This document shows, piece after piece, positions 28,200-36,233 of a stretch of 64,000 bases of DNA. A program made the position numbers and the translations under genes. Each line of letters starts with the position of its first letter. The first letter of the stretch is position 1. Under the pieces are notes generated by a model, which worked only from the letters and a program-made list of their open reading frames with translations, ran no database searches and was not told where the DNA came from. Origin of the DNA: Allomesorhizobium sp043769475 (lineage in GTDB: Bacteria > Pseudomonadota > Alphaproteobacteria > Rhizobiales > Rhizobiaceae); contig NZ_CP171729.1 in the NCBI RefSeq assembly GCF_043769475.1, positions 1-64,000 on the forward strand. The letters run 5' to 3'.

Positions 28200-28333
28200 A
28201 AATAACCCGGCAGTTCGCGCATCAGTTCTTTCGCAAGAGTACGTTCAAAGGTCTGATTGTCTAGAGGCGTTTACGGGTCGGCACTGTTGGCGGCGACAGC
28301 TGATAACAGCGTATTTTCTCGCTTCCGGCGGGG

Positions 28334-29418
28334 TTAGAAATTGAACTGTGGTTGGTTCTCGTAGGCGCCGTCTTCTCGCTCGTTCGTCAGCGACGAGAGC
28401 GTTACGCCAAGGAGGCGCACCGAGCGTTTGAAGGGGTACACGGTTTCAAGCAGCCCTGACGCCGCATCGATGATGTCGTTGGCGCTGGCGAAGGGAAGGG
28501 CGGTGGTCTTGCTGCGGGTCGCCTGAGTGAAGTCCGAATACTTGATCTTCACCGTGACCGTCTTGCCGCTGAAACCCTTCGCCTGGCAATAGCCCCAAAC
28601 CTTTTCAGCCAGCGGCTTGAGCTCAGTTGTCGCAAGGTCAAGATCAATGATGTCCTCCCTAAAGGTATCTTCCGCGCCAACGGACTTGCGGATACGGTCC
28701 GGCCGGACCTGGCGCATCATCGATGCCGCGAGCGATGCCATAAAAGTACGGTCCGGACTTGCCGAAATGCTCGACGAGGAACTGAAGCGACTTTTCTTTC
28801 AGGTCGGCGCCGGTCTCGATTCCAAGCCGGTGCATCTTATCGGCGGTCGCAGGGCCGACGCCATGGAATTTCTTGACCGCGAGCCCCTCAACAAAGGCCG
28901 GACCGTTTTTCGGCGTAATCACGGCCTGGCCGTTCGGCTTATTAAGGTCGGACGCGATCTTGGCGAGAAACTTGTTGTAAGAGATGCCGGCCGATGCGTT
29001 CAGCCCGGTCACCACCTTGATCTTCGCGCGGATCTCCAGGGCGATTTCGGTGGCGATCGGCATGCCCTTCAGATTTTCCGTCACTTCGAGATAAGCCTCG
29101 TCGAGTGATAGCGGTTCGACCAACGGTGTGTATTCGGCGAAAATCTCCCGGATCTGCTGTGAGATGGCTCGATACACCTCAAAGCGCGGTTTCACGAAAA
29201 TCAGCTTCGGGCATTTGCGTGCGGCGGTGACCGACGGCATTGCCGAGCGCACGCCGAATACGCGGGCCTCATAGCTTGCGGTCGTCAACACCCCTCGGGC
29301 ACCAGCTCCCCCGACAGCGACTGGCTTGCCGCGCAGCTCCGGATTATCGCTGGACGGAGGCATAAAGAGCATCCATGTCGACGTGGATGATTTTCCGGAC
29401 CTGGGCGGTGTCATTCAT
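28334..29418 (-). pseudogene. dinB: DNA polymerase IV, two frameshifts
   Basis: Y-family error-prone polymerase of the SOS response. ATG 29418 reads MNDTAQVRKIIHVDMDALYA, with the catalytic Asp in HVDMDALYA; a one-base loss near 29345 then shifts to DNPELRGKPVAVGG, YRAISQQIREIFAEYTP, PLSLDEAYLEVTENL (second catalytic site SLDEAYLE) and FHGVGPATADKMHRLGI. A second shift near 28735 leads to VRPDRIRKSVGAEDTF and the little-finger domain to the stop at 28334. Both active-site motifs remain, but the two shifts break the protein. Confidence 0.92.
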
Positions 29419-29536
29419 GGTGTTACCGGATGTCAGGGCGGCACGAACCCGTTGGAACAATTAGGGAACGTATCACGATGGCAGCAAATCGCAACGGCGC
29501 TTTCTTTCGGTAATCTTGTCCCAAGGCCGGCGTGCG

Positions 29537-29690
29537 CTAAAGCAAGCTGCCTTGCTCAATCGGTTCGCCGGATTTCGAAACGATCGTGGATCCGTACGGT
29601 TCGCGCGACGAAATGATCAGCGCATCATTCGGTAACGGACGGGCGAGATGCTTGGCCTCATCCCAAGGCGATGCCAACGGCGATCGGAGA
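29537..29690 (-). pseudogene. HMCES/YedK-type SOS-associated protein, C-terminal relic
   Basis: Minus strand ends PWDEAKHLARPLPNDAL, IISSREPYGSTIV and GEPIEQGSLL then TAG at 29537, resembling the tail of rhizobial DUF159 abasic-site-processing proteins (LxRPLPxDAL). Upstream homology is lost within about 50 codons. It lies just upstream of dinB on the same strand, so the two may once have formed an SOS repair unit. Confidence 0.55.
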
Positions 29691-30074
29691 TCCACACGCG
29701 GCTGTTGCTCGCGGCGATAGCGAGCCCAATCTTTTCTATTTCACCACGCCCATGGACGGGCTCCCTGCGTCATCACCCACGCGTGCGGCCAGCGCAAGGT
29801 GTTAGCGGATGTCGAAACCTTTTCAAGCCATCGCAGCATCTTCTCCTCCGCGCTCGGCGAACATTGCCCAAGGCAGCAAATTGCGCTAGCTGGCGCGGAT
29901 CCCACCTTTCGAATCAAGGAAAGCACGTTCTAACATACAGCAAGTCGCTGACCTTCGCGCAATGCTTTCAGGCTATTGTCAGTTCTGGCCGCTATACAAG
30001 TTCCGTTCGACTTGACGATCGCGAAACGGATGCGATGGCGGACAATTCACAAACGAGCACAAGGAAATCCTTAC
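29691..30074. other. No confident gene
   Basis: Between the YedK relic and the exported protein. Short frames only; one minus-strand stretch (about 29745-29850, MLRWLEKVSTSANTLRWPHA) looks protein-like but has stops on both sides and I cannot place it. No clear promoter was found. Confidence 0.4.
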
Positions 30075-30638
30075 ATGAGATCCTCACCGAAAGAGACCGC
30101 CACCGCGGCCATCCCGATTCATCGAATGCATCCCCCGTCTTTCTGGAAGGGGATGATCCTTGCTGCGACCGTGATCGTCCTCGTACCGAGTAGTCAGGTT
30201 TCGGCTGAGGACAAGGGGCAAACCGTTCACCACATACATCAGGCAGCCTCAGTTGGTTGGGAGAGGAAGAAGATGGAAGAACTTCCGGCGGGAACAAAGT
30301 TCAACCACGCTAATAGGGATGGGGTGTGGGGCGGTTCGGGGCAAAGCGGGCACACGGGCGAAGCAATTTGGATGACCTCAGAAAACGATGTAAACGCGGC
30401 ACGCGGCTATGCAGGTAGTTCTGGAAAGTACTTTGTTATCGAGGCGCAAGAGCCCCTCAAATTAGCGGTCATGGACGAGCAGGGTGATCAAGTGTTTCCT
30501 GATGAATTAGGCGCATGGGCTACCTTGGCGCAGAGATACGGCTTGGATGGAGTGAAGACGGAATATGGAAGCTCGTACGAGGTGGTTTTATTTGACAAAA
30601 GCAAGATTGCACCTGTGGAAGAACGTCGTTTCGATTAG
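30075..30638 (+). CDS. Exported protein with ADP-ribosyltransferase-like C-terminal pattern
   Basis: A 187-residue protein; AAGGA at 30061-30065 selects ATG 30075. The N terminus has a basic head, a hydrophobic run (FWKGMILAATVIVLVPSS, ~20-37) and SSQVSAEDK, which fits a Sec signal peptide or anchor. The mature part runs LPAGTKFNHANRDGVWGGSG, GEAIWMTSENDVNAARGYAG, YFVIEAQEPLKL, LAQRYGLDGVKTEYGSSYEV and VLFDKSKI. This order (a glycine-rich opening, GxxxT-D/N-x-V-x-A-x-x-Y, a strand with P-L, a GxDGV block, and a closing V-x-F-D-x-x-x-I) is what I know from ART-like domains of polyvalent and effector proteins. The fold is an inference; catalytic residues are not proven. It sits in a scar between relics and interrupts a short minus-strand gene. 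Confidence 0.6.
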   Translation: MRSSPKETATAAIPIHRMHPPSFWKGMILAATVIVLVPSSQVSAEDKGQTVHHIHQAASVGWERKKMEELPAGTKFNHANRDGVWGGSGQSGHTGEAIWMTSENDVNAARGYAGSSGKYFVIEAQEPLKLAVMDEQGDQVFPDELGAWATLAQRYGLDGVKTEYGSSYEVVLFDKSKIAPVEERRFD

Positions 30639-30715
30639 CACAGACGCCAGCGCACGACGCCATCGAGATAGGTGCCGTCCTCGTTGAGGCGGATGAAGTT
30701 TGCGAGTTCGGTCAT
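30635..30715 (-). pseudogene. 26-codon 5' fragment of an interrupted gene
   Basis: ATG 30715 gives MTELANFIRLNEDG then TYLDGVVRWRLC and stop. It has the look of the start of a plasmid or island protein whose remainder was displaced by the segment carrying the exported protein. Family not recognised. Confidence 0.35.
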
Positions 30716-31303
30716 GGTCTGTGTCCTGAGTGTGTGTTTCCCGAAGGGAAAGCCCTTTCGGGCGAAGCCTCCCCGGTCTTTCCGGGGGAATGGCGAAAGC
30801 CCGTCCCACTGCGGCGGGCGGGACTGTCAAGTGGCGTGGTGCGGAAGGTGGGGGATCTTCTCGGGTCCGCTCGCGGACTGGCGCGGAAGATTTTCCACCT
30901 TCACGGGCCGCTTGACCGGCCTGGCCGGCGATGTCATGGGGCGGAAACAAGCAATGTGGCCCGGAGCGGGCCTCAGTGCCGGGTGCGCAAACAGCCGCTG
31001 GACAAGCGATCGTTACCGGGATCGGCGGAGACGGGCGCAGGCCGGCTCCATGCCCTCGGCATAGAGAGCGGCCACCGGAACGGGCGGTGGCCTTCTCCTG
31101 ATTCAGTGCCCGTGGAGGACAGTGTCATTCCGTTGCAGATTTCCCGAGGCAGGCCTGTTTTAGGTGAATTCACGGCAAAATCGCCGGTTCAACACGTGGG
31201 TGGCGGTCAATATCGGTTGACTAAAGGGCCACCCAACACTATGTTGAGAGCTAACAACTAACCCAGCATCCTGAGAGACATGTGCTCCGGGCGGTTGGGG
31301 GAA
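30716..31303. other. GC-rich, hairpin-rich non-coding stretch
   Basis: Several short palindromes such as CCCGAAGGGAAAGCCCTTTCGGG (about 30749-30771), CCGTCCCACTGCGGCGGGCGG and GCCACCGGAACGGGCGGTGGC. The open frames here on both strands have no recognisable protein pattern. It may be the leader or regulatory region of the gene whose start remains at 30715. Confidence 0.4.
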
Positions 31304-31330
31304 AAAGCCGGCGCAAGCCGGTTTTTTTAT
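31304..31330 (+). terminator. Rho-independent terminator
   Basis: AAAGCCGGC-GCAA-GCCGGTTTT followed by a run of T gives a GC-rich stem, tetraloop and T tract. No intact plus-strand gene lies directly upstream, so the terminated transcript is unknown. Confidence 0.8.
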
Positions 31331-31346
31331 GTCTTGGGAGCAAGGA

Positions 31347-31577
31347 GTGCCAGCGTTACGAACAAGAGTCTACATCGACGGCTACAATCTCTATTAGAGT
31401 TGCCTTCGCAAGACCGCCTTCAAATGGCTCGACGTCCTGACCTTGTTCGAAACGCAAATTCTGCCATCGATCCTCTACCGGCCAGCGCCAGACGCCAATC
31501 CTGCAACGATGACGCTCCATCCGGACTGCGCGATCAAATATTTCACCGCCAAGATCATCGAAAGTGTCGCTTGGCAG
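31347..31577 (+). pseudogene. NYN-domain (PIN-like RNase) relic
   Basis: From GTG 31347: VPALRTRVYIDGYNLYY then TAG, then CLRKTAFKWLDVLTLFE and CAIKYFTAKIIESVA in the same frame. RVYIDGYNLYYG with KWLDxxxLF and KYFTAKI is the opening of NYN/LabA-like nucleases. An in-frame stop where Gly is expected and loss of the second half make it non-functional. Confidence 0.75.
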
Positions 31578-31802
31578 ATGGAGTGGTTGCCGCCCTCCCC
31601 AGACGGCATCGAAAGTGCCAACGATGTGGTTGATATAGGCCACAGAGCGGAGAGGACGGCAAATGAAGGATACGATGATCGGGGGGCATCAGCATTACGC
31701 AAAAGCTCACAGAGATCGCCATAGTCAGAGCACTAGGTGCTGCGGGCGATCTAATGTTTTCCCAGAATCCCTACAATCAACTTTTGTGTCGAGGAGGACA
31801 GT

Positions 31803-32070
31803 ATGTGGTATAAGACGGCGATGGTGGTCGCGCTGGCCGCAATCTGCACAGGCTGCATGACGGCGGAAGACCTCCGTTGCCGAGGACGAGGCGCAATGCC
31901 GGTACTACGGCTTCGTCGGGAAGAACGATGCTTTCGCCGAATGTCTGCAGCGCATCGATCTCGCGCGCCGCGCGGACCTGAGAAGCGCGTCGGCTTTCGA
32001 TCCTTGGGACCGGCCGGTGATTCATCGTCCGGCCATCATCCGGCCACGGCCCATTGTGGTGTTTCGCTGA
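31803..32070 (+). pseudogene. Small lipoprotein, one-base frameshift
   Basis: ATG 31803, behind GAGGAGGAC, gives MWYKTAMVVALAAICTGCMT, a lipoprotein signal with the Cys at residue 18. Around 31873 one base must be skipped to continue SVAEDEAQCRYYGFVGKND, AFAECLQRIDLARRADL and IIRPRPIVVFR to TGA 32070. The CRxYGF...AFAxCLxxxDLARRA pattern is that of small uncharacterised outer-membrane lipoproteins common in rhizobia. About 88 residues when repaired. Confidence 0.65.
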
Positions 32071-32200
32071 TTTTCTTATCCGGAAGCTAACATGGCATTC
32101 GCTTCTCCCGTTCGGTGAGCAGCATCGTAGACGCTAAGCTGAAATCTCGTCCATCCCGCCCGTCTCGTAGCCGCTTCAACCGGGGGAGGGGAGGGGCTTT

Positions 32201-32826
32201 TCAAAGGCCGGAGGCCTTGGTGAGATTGACCCGGAAACGATTGCCTCGGCGCTGATACTTTCGCGTCATCTCTGCCGAGGCGTGACCGAGATGCTTTTGG
32301 ACATAACGCTCGTCGACCTCGGCCGAGGAGGCAAGGCCAGCGCGCAGCGAATGCCTCGAGAACTTTTGCGCCCGCTCGCCCTCTGACAGGTCGCCGCGGA
32401 CGCCGGCGGCGAGCGCCGCACGTTTGACCAGCCGCGCCACCTCCTGGTCATTGAGCCGCTCGGCTCCGACCGCGTTGCTATGACCGTCACTCGTCGGAAA
32501 GGGGGCCGTGGGCGATCCGTGCCAGTCTCAGCCAGGTCTGCAGCGCCACCACGGGGCACGTAGCATCCAATGAGCCACGGCCGATCTCGACCTCGCGCCA
32601 GCCGGACTTGCCGCGCAGCGTTACCAAGGCGCCTTTATCGAGGACTTCCACCCAAGCGCGACCATCCTCGGTCTGGTCGCGGCCACAATCCAAGCCTACG
32701 ATTTCGGAACGTCTGAGGCCGCCGGCAAAGCCGTTCAGCAGCATTGCGCGGTCGCGCAGGCGCGCAGCGTGCCACGATCGGGCGTCTCCAGCATGGCGAT
32801 CACGTCCTCCATAGGGCGCGCCGATA
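32201..32826 (-). pseudogene. Tyrosine recombinase, truncated and frameshifted
   Basis: Pieces in three frames: MEDVIAMLETPDRGTLRA, then MLLNGFAGGLRRSEIVGLD (catalytic Arg in GLRRSE) and WREVEIGRGSLDATCPVVAL, then FSRHSLRAGLASSAEVDER, VQKHLGHASAEMTRKYQRRG (HxxR, H and Tyr) to the stop at 32201. The N-terminal SAM-like domain is missing. Family identity is clear; activity is excluded. Confidence 0.9.
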
Positions 32827-33056
32827 GTAAGTCATTGACTGCTGGAAGCTGGCGACGAACTCGGCGTTCTCGGGTTTTGGGCCGTAGCTGTGCTTGTCGA
32901 ATTTGGAGTGGTGGTTGGCGCAGAGCCAATCAGGTTCAGGATGATTGTTCTTCGTCGACGTCATCGGAACGCTGTGGGCGGCCTTGCAGGAATTGGTGTG
33001 ACCGAGGCAGATGGCGCATTCGCCGCCTGCCTCTTCCTCGATTTCCCGCTTTATTT
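32800..33056 (-). pseudogene. HNH-endonuclease-like fragment
   Basis: Minus strand reads EIKREIEEEAGGECAICLGH, AAHSVPMTSTKNNHPEPDWL then CANHHSKFDKHSYGPKPENA and ends at 32800. The C-x2-C ... H ... N ... LC-x2-HH spacing is a zinc-binding HNH fold. A stop lies just upstream in frame and no start codon is visible, so this is probably the C-terminal part of a longer protein. Confidence 0.6.
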
Positions 33057-33250
33057 CGTCAGGTCAGGTACGGGGCGGCCGGCCGCCGCCCTTCGTGGCC
33101 AAAGTAGCTTTAGCCAGTCATGAACCTTCGAGCTCGGTCCGATCTGCGCCATATATGGCTGGAGGCAGGGAGCTGCTTGCCCTCTCGGCGCGCGGCCTGT
33201 CACATGGTTTAGTGTCGTCTGTCCGAGAACAAAGGACAGAAGCGATTGCT
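33057..33250. other. Non-coding scar
   Basis: Lies between the HNH fragment and the next relic. No gene or clear motif seen. Confidence 0.3.
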
Positions 33251-33312
33251 ATGATGAAGAGCCAGGATGTTGTCGTTCTGCTCAAATTGGTGAGCTTGGA
33301 GGACGATGAGCA
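33251..33312 (+). pseudogene. N-terminal fragment of a winged-helix-type regulator
   Basis: MMKSQDVVVLLKLVSLEDDE matches the conserved first ~20 residues of a rhizobial helix-turn-helix family, as I remember it, and is then joined in frame to integrase sequence at about 33313. AAGGAC precedes the start. Confidence 0.45.
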
Positions 33313-34084
33313 CATCGGTCATCAGCCTGCGCGACACACAAGGGACGGCGTGCTTTCCGCCGACGAAATCCGTGCCTTCTGGAAATGGCTGGATGATGGG
33401 CGCGGATGACATGCCGCCCGACGCAATCGCCGTGCTAAGCTACAGTTGCTCGTGGGCGCACGGGTGGGCGAGATTGCCGGCATAAGAGCGGGCGAACTGG
33501 CGTACGAGGGCGAGCGGTTGATTTGGCGGCTTCCGACGAGCCGCAGCAAGAACAAGCGTGAGCGCGTGACGCCGATGGCCGGGATGGCGAAAGAGATTGC
33601 CGAGACAGCCTTGAGGGGCAGGCCGAATGGCGAACTGTTCCGCACGCTGGACGGCAAGCGGTCACTTCGCGCCGACGACATCGGCCTTGCATTGAATCAT
33701 CGCGCTCGGCCGATCGCTCACTTTACGACGCACGACTTGCGCCGCACGGTCGTTTCCGCAATGGACGAAATGGGCATCGCGCTCGACACGATTGCGGCTG
33801 TCATCGGCCACCAGCGCGGAACAGGGGACACGCGCACGCTGATCCGGCACTACAGCCGGCCGAACCTCGACCACCGCGTTGAAGCCGCCTTGACGGCTTG
33901 GCAGGTGCATTTACAGGCTGTCATTGACGGAAGGGAGAAAGCGGGCAACGTCGTCCGCCTCACTGGTGATGCCAGCCTCATTTCTACTCCTTGGGGAACC
34001 GCTTCCGACATAGGTCATGGACAATCGACAACGCGCGGCGATCCTGGCCCCGGCTCTTGGACAGAAAGCACTCTTCGTAAGTAG
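33313..34084 (+). pseudogene. Phage-type integrase catalytic domain, frameshifted, N terminus missing
   Basis: DGVLSADEIRAFWKWLDDG (33340-33405) shifts frame near 33400-33445, then LLVGARVGEIAGIRAGEL (catalytic Arg), FTTHDLRRTVVSAMDEMGI (HxxR), VIGHQRGTGDTRTLIRHYS (His and Tyr). All four core positions are visible, but the core-binding domain is lost and replaced by a regulator fragment. The tail after about 33975 runs over the opposite-strand small gene and is probably not native. Confidence 0.85.
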
Positions 34085-34169
34085 TCACCCGATCCCACAT
34101 TGACGTTGCGACCACGCCGGCTACAAACGCCGCCGCCAAAATCGCCATGCTCTTGGGGTTTAAGGACAT
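33984..34169 (-). CDS. Small single-span membrane protein
   Basis: ATG 34169 gives a 61-residue protein: MSLNPKSMAILAAAFVAGVV forms one membrane segment (~8-25), followed by a charged tail ending CRKRFPKE. An earlier start at 34181 (MGDDMSLN) is possible. No family recognised. It overlaps the 3' end of the integrase frame on the other strand. Confidence 0.5.
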   Translation of the reverse strand: MSLNPKSMAILAAAFVAGVVATSMWDRVTTYEECFLSKSRGQDRRALSIVHDLCRKRFPKE

Positions 34170-34350
34170 ATCGTCTCCCATGCTTCCGGTAAGCATATAG
34201 GAGGTTTGGTCAGGATCAATCGCGGCCACCTTTTCGCCCACACTGCACCGGCACTGCAACGGCGGGCCACGCCATGACCTGATCGCCAAGGCCACTTGCA
34301 GCTAGGGCTTGTATCTGCGATTCTCGATATCGGAACTGGGGGATCAAAGG

Positions 34351-34587
34351 ATGAAAGATTTGCTGCTGGCTCCGCTGGGCATAATTTTCATGCTGGGCGG
34401 GCCGATCACTTACATTTTGAATGTCGTAGACACTTGGCAGGGATCAGCCAGCGTTGCGATGAAGCTTTTGACCAACCTAACCCTCGACGGCATTCTAGCG
34501 GCCATATGGCCCATAACGTGGCTAGTATGGCTGATCATGTATTTGGGCGGAGGCGACCCCACACCAGCCCGCGTCCTTGGCTTTTAG
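34351..34587 (+). CDS. Small two-span membrane protein
   Basis: 78 residues from ATG 34351 (GGGGGATC upstream). Two hydrophobic stretches, LLLAPLGIIFMLGGPITYIL and IWPITWLVWLIMYLGGG, flank a polar loop. No family recognised. It sits 14 bp upstream of the next small membrane gene on the same strand. Confidence 0.55.
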   Translation: MKDLLLAPLGIIFMLGGPITYILNVVDTWQGSASVAMKLLTNLTLDGILAAIWPITWLVWLIMYLGGGDPTPARVLGF

Positions 34588-34601
34588 GAACTGATCCACC
34601 G

Positions 34602-34913
34602 ATGATTCGAATTGTCGCCGTCATCGCCGCAGTCGCGCTCGCCGCTGCCATCCTGCCTTGGCCATATGAGTATTACCAACTGATGAGGTTGGTCGTATTC
34701 GGCGCAGGCATTTATTGCGGCTTCGTCGTCCGATCGGCCGATGAAAAGCTAGCATATGCGCTGTTCTTCGCCGCCCTTGTTTTCAATCCCGTATTGCCAG
34801 TGCATCTCTCCAGGGAAATTTGGATGCCCCTCGATTTAATCGGAGCGGGCCTTTTTGCCTTCACGGCTTATCGGAACCCGGCCACGCCCGGAAGCGAACA
34901 CGGCAATATATAA
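34602..34913 (+). CDS. Small membrane protein, DUF6804-like
   Basis: 103 residues from ATG 34602. Hydrophobic helices: IRIVAVIAAVALAAAILPWP, YYQLMRLVVFGAGIYCGFVV, KLAYALFFAALVFNPVLPVH and PLDLIGAGLFAFTAYR. The Y-x-x-L-R-x-x-V then F-N-P-x-x-P-x-x-L pattern resembles DUF6804 membrane proteins; function unknown. Likely co-transcribed with the gene before it. Confidence 0.65.
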   Translation: MIRIVAVIAAVALAAAILPWPYEYYQLMRLVVFGAGIYCGFVVRSADEKLAYALFFAALVFNPVLPVHLSREIWMPLDLIGAGLFAFTAYRNPATPGSEHGNI

Positions 34914-35148
34914 GGGCGGATTTGGAGAGTTAGTCATGACAAGCTGCAACACGGTTGAAAATTTTGGGCGCTGAACGATGTAACCAACCAACCTTGAATA
35001 TGAAATATTCACAGGCCGCAGTCCCTACGAAGCAGATACCTACCTTGAAGATGATGACGCCGATGATCTGGCAAGAGAGCCCGGCGCTTGGTCGCGATTG
35101 CTGGCAGTAATTAGACAATTGGTTAGTTCCCAAACCGGGCTAAAACGG

Positions 35149-35179
35149 GTAGAGCCCGGCAGATTGTGCCGGGCTCTAC
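35149..35179 (-). terminator. 12-bp perfect stem-loop downstream of the PrtN-like gene
   Basis: GTAGAGCCCGGC (35149-35160), 7-base loop, GCCGGGCTCTAC (35168-35179). On the minus strand it is followed by CCGTTTTA, a weak T tract, so it most likely terminates the PrtN-like transcript whose stop is at 35206. Confidence 0.65.
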
Positions 35180-35205
35180 CTTACGGTTCTAAGGTAATCC
35201 CGCGA

Positions 35206-35475
35206 CTATGTTCGCCGCCCCTGAAGCTGGTTGTTCTCCTTCTGCGCGGCTGCACGGCGGGCATCGATATAAGCCGCGAGGTCGGATAGGTGGACGCCTT
35301 TAGCGGCCTTCTGGCTGCCTTCGATGCGGATCACGGGGATGTCAATTTCGCCCTCTGTCGCCCTCCTGGCGAACTGTGTCGGCGTCAGGTGACTGAAATA
35401 GTCACGACACAGTTTTTCGAGCGGGATCACAGCCGCGCCGTCGTACTGCGCCATCAACAAAAACGCGGTGTTCAT
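35206..35475 (-). CDS. PrtN-like pyocin activator family protein
   Basis: 89 residues; AAGGAGG sits 10 bp before ATG 35475. MNTAFLLMAQYDGAAVIPLE, LCRDYFSHLTPTQFARRATE, IDIPVIRIEGSQKAAKGVHL and DLAAYIDARRAAA match the PyocinActivator family (small DNA-binding activators first known from Pseudomonas pyocin control and common on prophages). Here it probably regulates neighbouring phage or island genes; the target is unknown. Confidence 0.85.
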   Translation of the reverse strand: MNTAFLLMAQYDGAAVIPLEKLCRDYFSHLTPTQFARRATEGEIDIPVIRIEGSQKAAKGVHLSDLAAYIDARRAAAQKENNQLQGRRT

Positions 35476-35522
35476 CCGGCTAATACCTCCTTGTTGTCAC
35501 CCGCCCAATAGGTCCCATCGAA

Positions 35523-35762
35523 TCACGCAGACGCAGCGTCTTTCGCAGCTTGGCCGGCCGCGCTGCGTACCGGCATCGAACTGACTTTCTCCGCTAGGGC
35601 GAACGCGGGCGCACTCGCAGCGTCAATCAGCGCACCTTCGTCGCTTGGAGCGAAATGATCGGGAATGGCGTCGATGATGTTCTTCGCGGCAATAGCGGCC
35701 TTATGCAGCCAGCGGCCGAGCGAGATCAGTTCGGCGTCGATGAGAGCGGCAGAGTTTTTGAT
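35523..35762 (-). CDS. Small uncharacterised protein with an unclear start (ATC?)
   Basis: A frame of about 79 codons: KNSAALIDAELISLGRWLHK, AAIAAKNIIDAIPDHF, PSDEGALIDAASAPAF, ending AKDAASA and TGA at 35523. AAAGGA sits 7 bases before an ATC (35760-35762) that is otherwise in the right place for a start; no ATG, GTG or TTG is available nearby in frame. It ends 47 bp upstream of the PrtN-like gene on the same strand. It could be a real gene whose ATG has mutated. Confidence 0.4.
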   Translation of the reverse strand: MKNSAALIDAELISLGRWLHKAAIAAKNIIDAIPDHFAPSDEGALIDAASAPAFALAEKVSSMPVRSAAGQAAKDAASA

Positions 35763-35817
35763 GGGTGCTTCCTTTCACGGTGTTCGCAGTCGCACCACCT
35801 ACATACGCCGTCAATAA

Positions 35818-35864
35818 CATGTACACGAAAAAGACGCATTGACACGATTTCATGTACATGCAAT
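35818..35864 (+). promoter_or_regulatory. Promoter with palindromic operator before the RHH gene
   Basis: TTGACA at 35839-35844 is a consensus -35. A perfect palindrome CATGTACATG (35851-35860) lies in the spacer, and a second copy CATGTACA begins at 35818. Paired half-sites overlapping a promoter in front of a ribbon-helix-helix gene suggest autoregulation. The divergent small gene starts 55 bp away, so both may be controlled. Confidence 0.55.
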
Positions 35865-35873
35865 CTGCTCGCC

Positions 35874-36065
35874 ATGGGCCGGAAAAAGCTGTGGGCGGAA
35901 AACATCAACCTGACCTTGCCCGAAGGGGCAAAGGCTAGGATGGATGCCGCCCTAAAGGACGGCGAGGATCGGCTTGATCTGATCCGCACCGCAATCGAAA
36001 CCGAGCTTGAGCGCCGCGAGAAACCTGGCAAGCGTTCCTCAACTAAATCTGACAATTCCACCTAG
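35874..36065 (+). CDS. Ribbon-helix-helix (CopG-like) regulator
   Basis: 63 residues from ATG 35874. KKLWAENINLTLPEGAKARM supplies the short strand that pairs in dimers, followed by two helices (MDAALKDGEDRLDLIRTAIE, TELERRE), the usual RHH layout of small repressors and antitoxins. A lysine/serine tail follows. No toxin gene follows directly; the Abi-alpha gene starts 168 bp on. Confidence 0.75.
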   Translation: MGRKKLWAENINLTLPEGAKARMDAALKDGEDRLDLIRTAIETELERREKPGKRSSTKSDNST

Positions 36066-36233
36066 GCAGGTGGCAATTGTGCCGACAAAGGTTTTTGTCC
36101 GGCAGAATATCATCACACGAAGGCCTTGGCTGTCGGCAAAATCGCATTCTTCATTGCGATATATTCAACGCAAAGTCGATGTCTCAAAGCGGGCAGTCAG
36201 ACTAGAAGGCATCGACCGCCGGGGAGTAATTGA

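Noticed and set aside
30588..30950. Minus-strand open frame of 120 codons
   Set aside because: Pro/Arg-rich composition across palindromes; the protein-like piece here is only the 26-codon fragment in another frame.
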